DNA of 64,000 nucleotides. Origin: Candidatus Yanofskybacteria bacterium CG10_big_fil_rev_8_21_14_0_10_36_16 (GTDB taxonomy: Bacteria; Patescibacteria; Paceibacteria; 2-02-FULL-40-12; IGHO2-01-FULL-4-A). This document shows positions 49,534 to 59,400 of this stretch, one piece after another. A program made the translations under genes and the position numbers. The notes beneath the pieces are model-generated. The model was not told where the DNA came from. It did not search any database and saw only the letters and a program-made list of their open reading frames with translations. The first letter of the stretch is position 1; each line of letters begins with the position of its first letter. The stretch is from the NCBI GenBank assembly GCA_002794035.1, contig PCXQ01000004.1:186001-250000 (forward strand), in the 5' to 3' direction.

Positions 49534-51006
49534 TTATTCTGGAAGTTTTTCTTTGATTTGTGATTTCTTAGGTTTTTGTTGGCTTAGCCATTCCCTGATA
49601 AATAGTGTGGCTCTCACATCATCTTCGTTGTATTTGAGAATTTTATCTTTTAATTTTTTATCCTTATTATTAAGCCAATCATTATACCAAACAACCGACT
49701 CCGCTCCCCCAGCATCTTCCGCTTCCCAATCAAAACCTAAATAACGGGCAACATCTTTTAAACTATAAAAATACAACGGCAAAACAACGGAACGCGTCAA
49801 TATTAAATGCAAATCAAATGCATTATCTTTGAATTTTTTTTCAAGATCCCGAGAAATGCCATACCTTGCTGCAAACTTATTAAATACCTGCATCTCATAA
49901 CTTGAATAATAATAAACAACAAAATCATCAAGTTCTTCCAAATATTTTAGAAAATCCTCCCACATTCTTTTTTGATCATCTTTGCTGTCAGCCCAAAAAT
50001 ATTTGTATTCAGTCTTATTGCCTGTTTTTTGTAAGAATCCCCACAAATAATCAATATCGACAGTAGGGTCTGATTCAATATCAAAATGTATCTCGTTTTT
50101 TACTTCGGGAAATTCTGATTTTTGAACAACATAAAATTCATTGCTAATTAAAGCATTGGCCTGACTTTGGAAACGCATAATCTTATCAAAATTCCAAAAA
50201 GTTAAATCACGCTGCAAATCATTTACATCAGTATTTGCAAGATCCCGAACTGTTTTTATGCCTATATCATAAAGCTGGCGCTGATCTGACTGGCTTATTC
50301 TATAAACCAGTGAAACATCATCACAGTCCTTAGCTTCTGATTCACAAAGAGCATACCATGGAGAACGCTTGCAGCCACTCTTCAAGAAAGGAGCGGGTTT
50401 TTCACCATTAAGTATTTTTTCAATTTCAGTAAGTGACATCTTAAACTGATCAACAAAATCATCAACCAAAAATGACCTCTCCTCCCCTTCTGCATTAATA
50501 ATGTAGGCATCTCTGGGTCTTACACCTTGAATACGCTCAAGTATTAAACTATAAAATACAAGCTGAAATTTATATTCTGTTCTTACTTCTGGACCAAGTT
50601 TTACATCATAAACCACATAATAATGATCTCCGAAGTTAGACTTAACATTTCGTCCTAACTCTGACGTAGGACGTGCCTCCAAAAGATCGGGCATACCAAC
50701 CCAATCCTCATCCATTAACACGCCATGATAAATATTCTTACCCTCTTTCATTAGTTCTACAGTGGCCAAGAAAGCCTCGTCGAGATCTTTTAACAAAGAA
50801 GGGTCAATTTCTTCAAATTTTTTCGAATTTATAAGTTCCTTTTCGTGATTTAAACCTCCCTTGTGGATCATATCAATCAAAGGGGGTGTTTCCTTTGTCT
50901 TCTTAAGTTCACTATAAATATCGTACCAAATCCAATGGGGGCACTGAAAAAACTTATAAAAATGTTCTCCAGTAATAACAAATTTTTTATCTTTAGATTT
51001 TATCAT
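49534..51006 (-). CDS. TM0106-type RecB nuclease fused to RNase H-like exonuclease domain
   Basis: The N-terminal half looks like a RecB/Cas4-type PD-(D/E)XK nuclease: GMPDLLEA and YYVVYDVKLG supply the Asp and the D-x-K, and KFQLVFYSLIL the QxxxY motif. One Cys early (FQCPHWIW) and three late (SGCKRSPWYALCES then AKDC) are spaced like the Cas4/AddB Fe-S site. The C-terminal half is a DEDD-type exonuclease (IHFDIESDP, VVYYYSSYEMQVF, FDLHLILT, YNEDDVRATLFI). Such two-domain proteins are presumed DNA repair nucleases; no CRISPR array is nearby. Confidence 0.82.
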   Translation of the reverse strand: MIKSKDKKFVITGEHFYKFFQCPHWIWYDIYSELKKTKETPPLIDMIHKGGLNHEKELINSKKFEEIDPSLLKDLDEAFLATVELMKEGKNIYHGVLMDEDWVGMPDLLEARPTSELGRNVKSNFGDHYYVVYDVKLGPEVRTEYKFQLVFYSLILERIQGVRPRDAYIINAEGEERSFLVDDFVDQFKMSLTEIEKILNGEKPAPFLKSGCKRSPWYALCESEAKDCDDVSLVYRISQSDQRQLYDIGIKTVRDLANTDVNDLQRDLTFWNFDKIMRFQSQANALISNEFYVVQKSEFPEVKNEIHFDIESDPTVDIDYLWGFLQKTGNKTEYKYFWADSKDDQKRMWEDFLKYLEELDDFVVYYYSSYEMQVFNKFAARYGISRDLEKKFKDNAFDLHLILTRSVVLPLYFYSLKDVARYLGFDWEAEDAGGAESVVWYNDWLNNKDKKLKDKILKYNEDDVRATLFIREWLSQQKPKKSQIKEKLPE

Positions 51007-51059
51007 TATATTAATCGTATTATAAAAACAAATAAAATAAAAGTTGATTTTTTTACCAA

Positions 51060-51100
51060 AATAATAAAAATCCGCATTTTTACGGATTTTTATTATTTTT
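51060..51100. terminator. Bidirectional terminator
   Basis: ATAATAAAAATCCG (51061-51074), loop CATTTTTA, CGGATTTTTATTAT (51083-51096). Downstream of the cyclophilin gene on the minus strand. Confidence 0.8.
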
Positions 51101-51111
51101 ATATTTTATAA

Positions 51112-51837
51112 TTACTGATTTTCAGGCAACTCAACACTTAATACTTCATCTCCTTTTTCTATTGATCTAACTAAGTCCATACCATTTGTAACCTTGCCGA
51201 AAACCGTGTGAAGACCATTAAGATGTGGCTGATCTTTTATTGTTACAATGAAGAACTGGCTGCCGTTTGTATTCGGACCCGCATTAGCCATAGCGATTGA
51301 ACCAACGGTAACAGGCAAAGATTCAAGATCATAATCATACTCATACCCCTTAGCTTCGAGTTGTGAAATTTGAGAGTCAGACAATCCAAATCCAGGTGAT
51401 TTTGGATTTATCTCATCTTCAAAAGCATAACCGGGACCACCTGTTCCATCATTAGAAGGATCAGTATCTTTAGAAAGAGGGTCGCCTCCTTGAATCATAA
51501 AGTCAGAGATAACTCTGTGAAACTTTGTACCATCATAAAATCCCTGGCCAGCAAGCAACATAAAGTTGCCCACGGTTTTTGGTGCAATTGTTGGATAAAG
51601 TTCAAGTTCTATATCTCCCTTGGTGGTATTTAAAACTACTCTTACTTTATCGGGTAAATTTTCCTCGGTAACTGTTTCAATATCTCCGTTTTTATCTTCC
51701 ATTTTTTCATCTATTTGGGCCACGGAACCGTCGTCATTTAAAGCAATTTCCTCTGATCTTTCGGAAAAAAACAAAAAATACCCGCCAACGACAGCTAAGA
51801 CAGCCAAAAATATGGTTAAATATCCAAATTTAGTCAT
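51112..51837 (-). CDS. Membrane-anchored cyclophilin-type peptidyl-prolyl isomerase
   Basis: Catalyses proline cis-trans isomerisation on exported proteins. One N-terminal membrane helix (LTIFLAVLAVVGGYFLFF) is followed by an acidic linker and a cyclophilin domain: VVLNTTKGDIELELYP, KFHRVISDFMIQGGDP (catalytic Arg and Gln region), GSIAMANAGPNTNGSQFFI and HLNGLHTVFGKV. A short insert (SPGFGLSDSQISQLEAKGY) lengthens the loop. It probably acts outside the membrane as a folding helper. Confidence 0.95.
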   Translation of the reverse strand: MTKFGYLTIFLAVLAVVGGYFLFFSERSEEIALNDDGSVAQIDEKMEDKNGDIETVTEENLPDKVRVVLNTTKGDIELELYPTIAPKTVGNFMLLAGQGFYDGTKFHRVISDFMIQGGDPLSKDTDPSNDGTGGPGYAFEDEINPKSPGFGLSDSQISQLEAKGYEYDYDLESLPVTVGSIAMANAGPNTNGSQFFIVTIKDQPHLNGLHTVFGKVTNGMDLVRSIEKGDEVLSVELPENQ

Positions 51838-51912
51838 AAATATTAATTATCAAGTATGAATGCAATACGCAAATAGACATACTTGAATAATTGTTTTATT
51901 TTAATAAACCTT

Positions 51913-52527
51913 TTATTTTCTAAGATATTTTTTAATGGGCAATAAAAAAATAGTGCCCAATACAGAAAAGAAAACCATAGAAATAATCAAAAAATTAAAA
52001 CCTATTGATATTGCAATGAATCCACCTATAGCAGCTAGGGTAGCACTGGATAAATCAGTAAGTGTAAAATACACTCCCCATTCTGTACCCTCCTTGTGAT
52101 TATCAATATGTCTGGTAAAAATTGCCACATAAGAAGGAAAGGTCATGGCTGTAAAAAACCCCAAAACAAACTGTATAATATAAAGCTGCCATGGCAAATT
52201 TATAACAAGATACAAAAGAGGAATTACCGACATCACAACACTTCCCCAAAATAAGAACATAAAATCATCCTTTTCTCCTTTGATTTTATCAATAAATGCA
52301 GCAAGGGGTATTTGCAAGGTACTTTTGGTAAATAAATATACAGCAACTGAAACACCGACAACAGCAGCGTTACCCCCAATAATAAAATCTTCTATAAAAA
52401 TAGCAAAAACTGGAGAAAAAAGACCCGCCGCTCCAACAAGTATCACATCGGATACAATAAGCAACCTAATAACAAAATTTATATCTTTTAAAAAGTAATG
52501 TTTTAACGCTAATATTTTTTTGTCCAT
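51913..52527 (-). CDS. Half-size MFS transporter
   Basis: 204 aa with about six membrane helices, only half the length of a standard 12-helix major facilitator protein. VYLFTKSTLQIPLAAFIDKIKGEKDDF resembles the MFS loop 2-3 motif, and GFFTAMTFPSYVAIFTRHID the helix 4-5 region. It ends cleanly with a basic tail (LPIKKYLRK), so it is not simply cut off. It may work as a homodimer or be a decayed gene. Its ATG overlaps the glyS stop by one base. Confidence 0.75.
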   Translation of the reverse strand: MDKKILALKHYFLKDINFVIRLLIVSDVILVGAAGLFSPVFAIFIEDFIIGGNAAVVGVSVAVYLFTKSTLQIPLAAFIDKIKGEKDDFMFLFWGSVVMSVIPLLYLVINLPWQLYIIQFVLGFFTAMTFPSYVAIFTRHIDNHKEGTEWGVYFTLTDLSSATLAAIGGFIAISIGFNFLIISMVFFSVLGTIFLLPIKKYLRK

Positions 52528-53918
52528 TATTTTAGTTTATCTGAAAAGTAAGATGAAAGCTCATCTATTTTTATTCTTTCCTGCTTCGCAGTATCTCTAT
52601 CGCGCACAGTAACTGTACCGTCTTCCAAACTATCGAAATCAACAGTAACACACCACGGCGTACCTATTTCATCCTGAGCATAATAACGCTTACCTACATT
52701 TCCCCTATCATCCCAGACAGTTGTAAATTCAGAACTCAAATTATCAAAAATTTCCTGAGCCTTTTTAACAAGTTCGGGTTTATTTTTCAACAATGGAAAG
52801 ACAGCGACTTTATATGGTGCAAGCTTAGGATGTAATTTCAAAACAACCCTCTTGTCATTGCCTTCTCCCTCTTCGTAATAAAACTCAAGCATAACCATGA
52901 GCATCAAACGAGTAAGGCCAAAAGTAGGCTCTATAACATGGGGGGTAAATTTATTACCCGATTCGGGATCCGTGTACTCAAGATCAACCCCAGAGTGTTT
53001 TGAATGATTTTTAAGATCAAAATCAGTCCTGTAAGCGAGTCCGAATAATTCTTTCCATCCTATCGGTGTCTTATATTCAATATCCGCAGTGCGGTTACTA
53101 TAATGCGATAATTCTTCTTTTTCGTGCTCTCTTACCCTCAGGTTGTCTTTGTTGAAACCGATTTCTTTCAACCAATCCTGCTGTTGGGCAAGCCAATATT
53201 CAAACCATTTTTGCCAATCATTTTTTTCAATGAAGTATTCAAATTCCATGAGATCAAATTCTAAAGTACGAAAAGTAAAATTACCCGGAGTAATTTCATT
53301 GCGAAAAACCTTACCCACAGAAGCAATACCGAACGGCAGTCTTATACGAGTTGTATCAAGAACATTTTTGAAGTTAACAAACATTGATTGAGCAACTTCC
53401 CCACGCAAATAAACAACACTTTTATCCCCCTCAACCGAACCAATAGAGGTTTGGAAAAGCAAATTAAACTTTCGTGCCTTGGTAAACTCCCCTTTTGCTC
53501 CGCATTTTGGACAAGCAATTTTATGAGTTTCAATAATCTCTGACAATTCATCTGCAGATTTGCCTTCCACCTTCTGATCTGGCAAGGCATTTTCAATTAA
53601 ATGATCAGCGCGGTGCCTGGTTTTGCATTTTTTGCAATCAACCATTGCATCACTAAAGCTCGAAACATGTCCTGATGCTTCCCAAACTTTTGGGTTCATC
53701 AAAATAGCAGCATCTAAACCCACCATATCTCGTCGTGACTGAACAAACCTCTTCCACCACCAATCCCGCAAATTATTTTTTAATTCCACGCCAAGCGGGC
53801 CATAGTCCCAAGAGTTGGCCAAACCGCCATAAATCTCAGAGCCGGGATACACAAAACCCCGCCTTTTAGCCAGTGAGGTTATTGTATCTATTAAATTGTT
53901 ATTCTTTTCTTTGCTCAA
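52527..53918 (-). CDS. glyS: Glycyl-tRNA synthetase (single-chain, alpha2 type)
   Basis: Class II synthetase of the eukaryote/archaea-like dimeric type. SLAKRRGFVYPGSEIYGG and WDYGPLGVELKNNLRDWW form the N-terminal core. CKKC and CPKC make a zinc site. GIASVGKVFRNEITPGNF is motif 2, and PTFGLTRLMLMVML motif 3. The anticodon-binding domain is C-terminal (APYKVAVFPLLKN). The start appears to be TTG at 53918, 17 bp after the upstream gene's stop; there is no earlier plausible start. Confidence 0.96.
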   Translation of the reverse strand: MSKEKNNNLIDTITSLAKRRGFVYPGSEIYGGLANSWDYGPLGVELKNNLRDWWWKRFVQSRRDMVGLDAAILMNPKVWEASGHVSSFSDAMVDCKKCKTRHRADHLIENALPDQKVEGKSADELSEIIETHKIACPKCGAKGEFTKARKFNLLFQTSIGSVEGDKSVVYLRGEVAQSMFVNFKNVLDTTRIRLPFGIASVGKVFRNEITPGNFTFRTLEFDLMEFEYFIEKNDWQKWFEYWLAQQQDWLKEIGFNKDNLRVREHEKEELSHYSNRTADIEYKTPIGWKELFGLAYRTDFDLKNHSKHSGVDLEYTDPESGNKFTPHVIEPTFGLTRLMLMVMLEFYYEEGEGNDKRVVLKLHPKLAPYKVAVFPLLKNKPELVKKAQEIFDNLSSEFTTVWDDRGNVGKRYYAQDEIGTPWCVTVDFDSLEDGTVTVRDRDTAKQERIKIDELSSYFSDKLK

Positions 53919-53935
53919 TATATAAAAGATTAAAT

Positions 53936-55765
53936 CTAGTTTTCTTGAACAGTCCCACCTGCTTTATCTACTGCCCTTACAGTATTAATCAATGCCTCCC
54001 TTCTGGTAATTTCCTGACTTGTTATTGTGTCGCGCCCTGTAAATATCGTTTCTTTTAACAAATCGGCTGGCGAATTAATCTGGTTAATTGATGGTACTAT
54101 TGATATCTGGAAATATGCCTCATAAGGAGGAAATGAAGTACCCACACCCCCCGGAACAGAGCCAATGTCCCAGAAAATAGAATTGCTATTTGAATCATAT
54201 TGAGGCAGAGTACCTGTTACATTTGAGCGAGTATTCCCAACCCACTCAACTCCGGGCAATAATTGTCCTGTAATTTCCGCGGGTGCTATCAAATTAACAG
54301 GATTGGCCACTGACCACCTTATTGTAAGAGTTGTTTTCTCGTCAACTTTAGGAGGCCAAGGACCTGAAGAACCCCACTCAAAATCATCAACATAAAGTTC
54401 TTGTCTAAATGAAAGATTGGTTGCAATTCTTGTCAGAAGCTCGTCTTCTGCGATCAAACGATCAACGCCAAGATCGGGAGGAACATTAGTTGTCTCAATT
54501 CTAGGAGTAATTTTAACCAATGAATTTTGACTTCCTATTACTCCTCCTGGAAATTCTTCTTTAAGTCTTACCGTGAATTTAACAGATCCGGTCTGATTTG
54601 CTCTTAACACACCCAGCTGAGGAACAACTGAGGCATTCCAATAAACAGTATTTAATCTGCTGTCAAAAAAACCATCTGACTCAACTGATGTTAGATCAAA
54701 CATCTCGCCATCAAGTTTTGCAGACAATCCCACGCCCAAAAGATCTCGGGTGGTATTGTTTTTAAATTTAATCTCATAACGCAAGGTTTCTCTTAATCGA
54801 GCAACATATTCTTCAACACCATTGACGGTAGCCGAAATAGACAAAAAAGGACTGGCAATAGCTGTCGAAGCTGTCACCCTCTCGAAATCAATATAGGTTT
54901 CCCCTTCTGGCGTGCTTACCTTTCTTCTCACTGTTGCTGATATTGTTTTGGAATCTCTTTCATCTCCAATCAAAATACCTGAGATGCTAATACGAGAACC
55001 CTCCCCCGCCCTCAGTCTTGGGATAAGCCAAACGTTTTCTCCTTTGTTATAAATTGGCTTAGTGGTAAACACACGAAAAGTATCCGGCAATTCAATCTCA
55101 ATCAAGACATCTTCAAAATCTTCCTCTGTTTCGTTTCTATAATCTAATATATAGGAAACATCCTGACCGTTAACTGCAGTTGGCGGAGCAACCAAGGTCA
55201 AACTAATAGGCAAAGAAGTAATAGTGGTAGTGGTGGAAGCTTCTTTTGCTATTGTGGTAACCAAATTTCCCGGCTGGAATGACAACACAGCCTTAACCTG
55301 CTTAATATTACCCCTGTCACCAACTATATAGGCAGTGAACTCTCTTTCTCCCTGCTCACCAGCTCCGATCTTCCCTATATCAATAACCTTGTTGTTAAGA
55401 TCAATAATTTCTTCATCAACAATAACTATAGAATCGGCGGGATAAGTAAAAGTAAGTTTGGCATCTATCAAATCTACCCTATTGTTGTTTTCATAAGAAA
55501 CTTTATAAGTTACGAATTCTCCCCCTTTAACTTCACTTGGACCATCAATACCAACATTGACCTTGCTTTCACTAAAAGAACTCCTCCCAAGGAAGAAAAA
55601 CAGTACACCAACTGCAACAATCAAAACAGCACCCGCTATCACATGCTTTATGCCAAACTTAAAACCCCGTTTCTTTTCTTCTGAATTGGGTACTATTATA
55701 GGCTTAGGAATTGGAGTTACATCAAACCTTGGTTCTGAAATCTGATCTGAGCTTGGATTATCCAT
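53936..55765 (-). CDS. Membrane-anchored protein with DUF11-like beta-sandwich repeats
   Basis: Residues 1-35 are cytosolic (Pro-rich), followed by a membrane helix (VIAGAVLIVAVGVLFFFLG) and a large external part of repeated immunoglobulin-like domains (GGEFVTYKVSYENNNRVDL; NGQDVSYILDYRNETEEDF; LRETLRYEIKFKNNTTRDL; EKTTLTIRWSVANPVNLIA). These resemble DUF11/conserved-repeat-type adhesion modules. It is probably a surface protein; it sits 17 bp upstream of glyS and may share its transcript. Function unknown. Confidence 0.75.
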   Translation of the reverse strand: MDNPSSDQISEPRFDVTPIPKPIIVPNSEEKKRGFKFGIKHVIAGAVLIVAVGVLFFFLGRSSFSESKVNVGIDGPSEVKGGEFVTYKVSYENNNRVDLIDAKLTFTYPADSIVIVDEEIIDLNNKVIDIGKIGAGEQGEREFTAYIVGDRGNIKQVKAVLSFQPGNLVTTIAKEASTTTTITSLPISLTLVAPPTAVNGQDVSYILDYRNETEEDFEDVLIEIELPDTFRVFTTKPIYNKGENVWLIPRLRAGEGSRISISGILIGDERDSKTISATVRRKVSTPEGETYIDFERVTASTAIASPFLSISATVNGVEEYVARLRETLRYEIKFKNNTTRDLLGVGLSAKLDGEMFDLTSVESDGFFDSRLNTVYWNASVVPQLGVLRANQTGSVKFTVRLKEEFPGGVIGSQNSLVKITPRIETTNVPPDLGVDRLIAEDELLTRIATNLSFRQELYVDDFEWGSSGPWPPKVDEKTTLTIRWSVANPVNLIAPAEITGQLLPGVEWVGNTRSNVTGTLPQYDSNSNSIFWDIGSVPGGVGTSFPPYEAYFQISIVPSINQINSPADLLKETIFTGRDTITSQEITRREALINTVRAVDKAGGTVQEN

Positions 55766-55829
55766 TTTTATAAGGTTAATATATTTTTAGAATTTAAATA
55801 TTATTATTAAACTAGTACTATATCAACAT

Positions 55830-56345
55830 TCATCTTACCACATTTTGTATTAGTTGTAATGACCCAAATCTTCTCTCAACAGCCTCTTCTATGCTCAATC
55901 CCTTACCATAACCGAGCACATTAACTGCTTCCGCGTGTATTTTTTTAAACTCTTTTTGCCAAAATATATCTTTTTTATTGGCAAAAAGGTTAATATCATT
56001 AAGTTTGTTACTTAAAAAGTCCCATAAACTGCCGTCTCTCTCTCCCTCCATTACAACCTTGTCCATTAATTCAACAATAAAAAATGAAACTGCAAGCGCC
56101 TTAATGTCTGACTTTATCTTGCTGAAAGCATTTAAACAATAAGCGCTAGTTATTATAGGATGTCCATTGCCTTGAACCAAATTAAAATCAACCAAATTCA
56201 AAATATCCAGATGGCTTGCCTGTTTTGATGTCGAACGAAGAACACTCTTGGCTTGATAAACTTGTTTTCCATCTTCCTGAGTATAACAAATCACCAACTC
56301 ATCATATTCACGAATAGGTATTTTTTTAATAATAAATGCACGCAT
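55830..56345 (-). CDS. recO: RecO-like DNA repair protein, short form
   Basis: The N-terminal OB-fold of RecO is recognisable: AFIIKKIPIREYDELVICYT followed by KSVLRSTSKQASHLDIL, equivalent to the usual KG.R...S....L. The central helical part (FIVELMDKVVMEGERDGSLW) also fits. At 171 aa it lacks the C-terminal third including the zinc finger of full RecO (about 240 aa). RecO loads RecA onto SSB-coated ssDNA; this version may be reduced, as is common in CPR. The start at 56345 (MRAFII) matches the family. Confidence 0.8.
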   Translation of the reverse strand: MRAFIIKKIPIREYDELVICYTQEDGKQVYQAKSVLRSTSKQASHLDILNLVDFNLVQGNGHPIITSAYCLNAFSKIKSDIKALAVSFFIVELMDKVVMEGERDGSLWDFLSNKLNDINLFANKKDIFWQKEFKKIHAEAVNVLGYGKGLSIEEAVERRFGSLQLIQNVVR

Positions 56346-56451
56346 AGTATTTATTATAGAATAAATATCTTTCAATACCTAGATTTACAAAATCCCAGCC
56401 ACTAAAACAGCTAGGATTCTATATTTTTCTTAAATTTAATAAAAAATCTAT

Positions 56452-59400
56452 TTATTTTTTAATTCCAATCCAAACCTTTTGGTTTTCTATTTCAAATTCT
56501 TTCTCAACATCAAAAGCCTCTTCTGTCTTTTTACCCTGTTCAAGATGACTCAACACGGATGCTTCTTTTATTTCGTCTGAAAAAACACTGAAGGTGTTAA
56601 CAACGGAATCACTTTCTGAATACCACACAACTCTAACCTTTTGCTCATAGTTATACCCTGCCTCCTTCCTCATGTCCTGAAAATATCTAATTATATCTCG
56701 AGCAATACCTTCGTTTTTCAATTCAGTAGTTACATTGGTGTCTAAAATCACATCATCTTCTTGAGTAGTGTTATAAATTACCTTTTTAACATTAAGCTCC
56801 TCCTTTATCAGCCCTTCGAGTTCTGAGCCAAATGGCATAAGTTTTTTGTTCATTTTAACTGAGACACTCATTAATGGCTGACGAACCTTGATTTCTTTTT
56901 CCTTTCTTTGTGCCAAACCAAGAGCAACAACGTCTCTAAGGGCAACCATTTTTTCCTCAAGATCATCACTTTCAAACTTTTTATGGTGGTGAGGCCAATC
57001 TTCAAGATGTACTGATTCCACATTGTCAGATATTTTTTTATAAATATGGTCTGCTATAAATGGGGTAAATGGCGCCAGCAATTTACACACCTCTATTAAA
57101 AGATGTCTGAAAAATCTTAAGTTTTCTTCAAGGATTACCTTGTCTTCAGGTTTTTGAAATCTGCCTCTAGATCTTCTCAACCACCACTTGGACAAATCAT
57201 TAACAACAAAATCTTCAATTGCCCTCGCAGATGCGGTGTAATTATAGTCATCCAAATCATTACCCACTTTTGCCTTAAGTCTGTTTAATCGAGACAGCAC
57301 CCATTCGTCAAGAATATTTTGAGGAGTATTTGAAGAAGTTTTTTCTTTAAAACCGCCGTATAATTCCAAGAATCTTAGAGTGTTAACGAGTGTAGTTAAA
57401 AAGCCATTCATGTTTTTCTTAACATCATCAAGAGAAAACAACTTTGTTTCACCGGGATTGTTTACCGTATAGAAATACCAACGTCCCGCATCTGCTCCAA
57501 ACTGCTCAATAATGTCATGGGGATCAACTGCGTTACCAAGCGACTTGGACATTTTTTTGCCCTTGTCATCAAGGACATGGGAATAGGACAATACATTTTT
57601 GTATGGAAAACCCTTATCTAACAAACTCGATACTGCAAGCAATGTATAGAACCAGCCCCTTGTTTGATCAATCCCCTCTGCAATAAAATCGGCCGGAAAA
57701 TTATCCTCAAAAACTTTTTTGTTTTCAAAAGGATAGTGCCACTGAGCATAAGGCATGCTCCCCGAATCAAACCAAACATCTACAACTTCCGGAACTCTTT
57801 TCATTTGCTCTTTGCATTTAGGACATTTTATAGACACTTCGTCTACATAAGGCCTATGCAAATCTATAGATCCCCCTTCGTTGTAGGGATAATTTTTAAA
57901 CTCAAATTTTCTTAATTCACCCCTGTCTGGATAATTCTTCTTTCTGATGTCTAACATTTCTTCATCGGACAAGTTATCAAGCGCGCTACTCAATAACCAA
58001 ATTGGGTCGCCGTGGCTAACCAAAAGAAATTTCTTGCCTTCATGTTTATCGTCTAACTCTTTTACAACTAAAAACATCCTGGCTTTTGCCTCTCTCCATG
58101 TCTCACCATCGCCATAACGCATATCTAAGGTTCTATTTATGTTTTCTGGTATGCAAGCATAGTGATTTTTACCCTCGCAAATACTGCCGTGATCAAGTTC
58201 TTTTAATCTATCGTCAGTATGTACCTGTTTTCCTAATACACTAGCAACAATGTGTGCGGAATGCTGAGTTCTCTTAAACGGAGAGGCATATATATAATCT
58301 ACACCTCCTTCTTTTTTAAGTTTTTTAGCAACTTCTTCTACTTCTTTTATTCCTTCGGGTAATAAATCATAACTATCATTCTCAAGACGTGAAGCTATTA
58401 TGTCCTTGCCATCAATATTGTTTTTCTCGCTCGTACCATGACGTAAAATATAAAAAGTATTCTTTTCACGATATCTGTTTTTATCAAGATCTTCCAAAGA
58501 ACTAATTACTTTATGTTCCTCGCATTTACCACATTCCCAAACAGGCAAAGGTGTTCCCCAAAATCTCTCTCTAGAAAAAGCCCAGTCCTTTACATCACGC
58601 AAAAACTCACCAAATCTACCCTCTTTCAAATTTTCGGGAACCCAATTAATTTTATTATTGTTCTTTAAAAGATTATCCCTAATCTTGGACATTGCTACAA
58701 ACCATGAATCCTTGGCATAGTAAATCAAAGGACTCTTGCACCTCCAACAGAAAGGATATGAGTGTTCATAATTCTTCACATCATACAGGAATCCTTTTTT
58801 ATCTAAATAATTTATTATTTCTTTATCGGCATCTTTTACATATTTTCCTTCAAAACCCTTAACATCCTCTGTAAAAAGACCTTGCTCGTTAACAGTGTGG
58901 TGCATAGGCAATCCGATATTTTTACCAAGCTGATAATCATCCTCTCCGTACATTACTGCTGTATGTACAACGCCTGTACCTTCTTGAGTTGTGACAAAGT
59001 CAGCTCCATAAACCTTGTATGACTTTTCCGATTCTAGAGATTTAATGTCAAAAAGAGGTTCATATTCAATGCCTACGAGATCTTTGCCTGTAAATTCAGC
59101 AACCACATCAAGAGGTTTATCTTTTTTGACATTAACAACAGCATCTTCAGCAACAATTAAATACTCAGGGCCATTTTTAACCAAAAGATATTTAATCTTC
59201 TCCCCCACTGCCAATGCAACGTTGCCGGGCAATGTCCATGGAGTAGTAGTCCATGCCAATATATAACTGTTGTCCTTTAAATTATGGCTATCAGGATTTT
59301 TAATTTTAAATTTTACAAAAACTGATGGCTCTGAAACATCCTTATACCCTTGAGCCACTTCGTGACTGGACAATGCCGTACCACACCTCGGACACCACGG

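Noticed and set aside
49534..51006. Considered as a Cas4 protein
   Set aside because: The RecB-like part is fused to a DEDD exonuclease, and there are no other cas genes or repeats nearby; the TM0106-type nuclease is a better fit.
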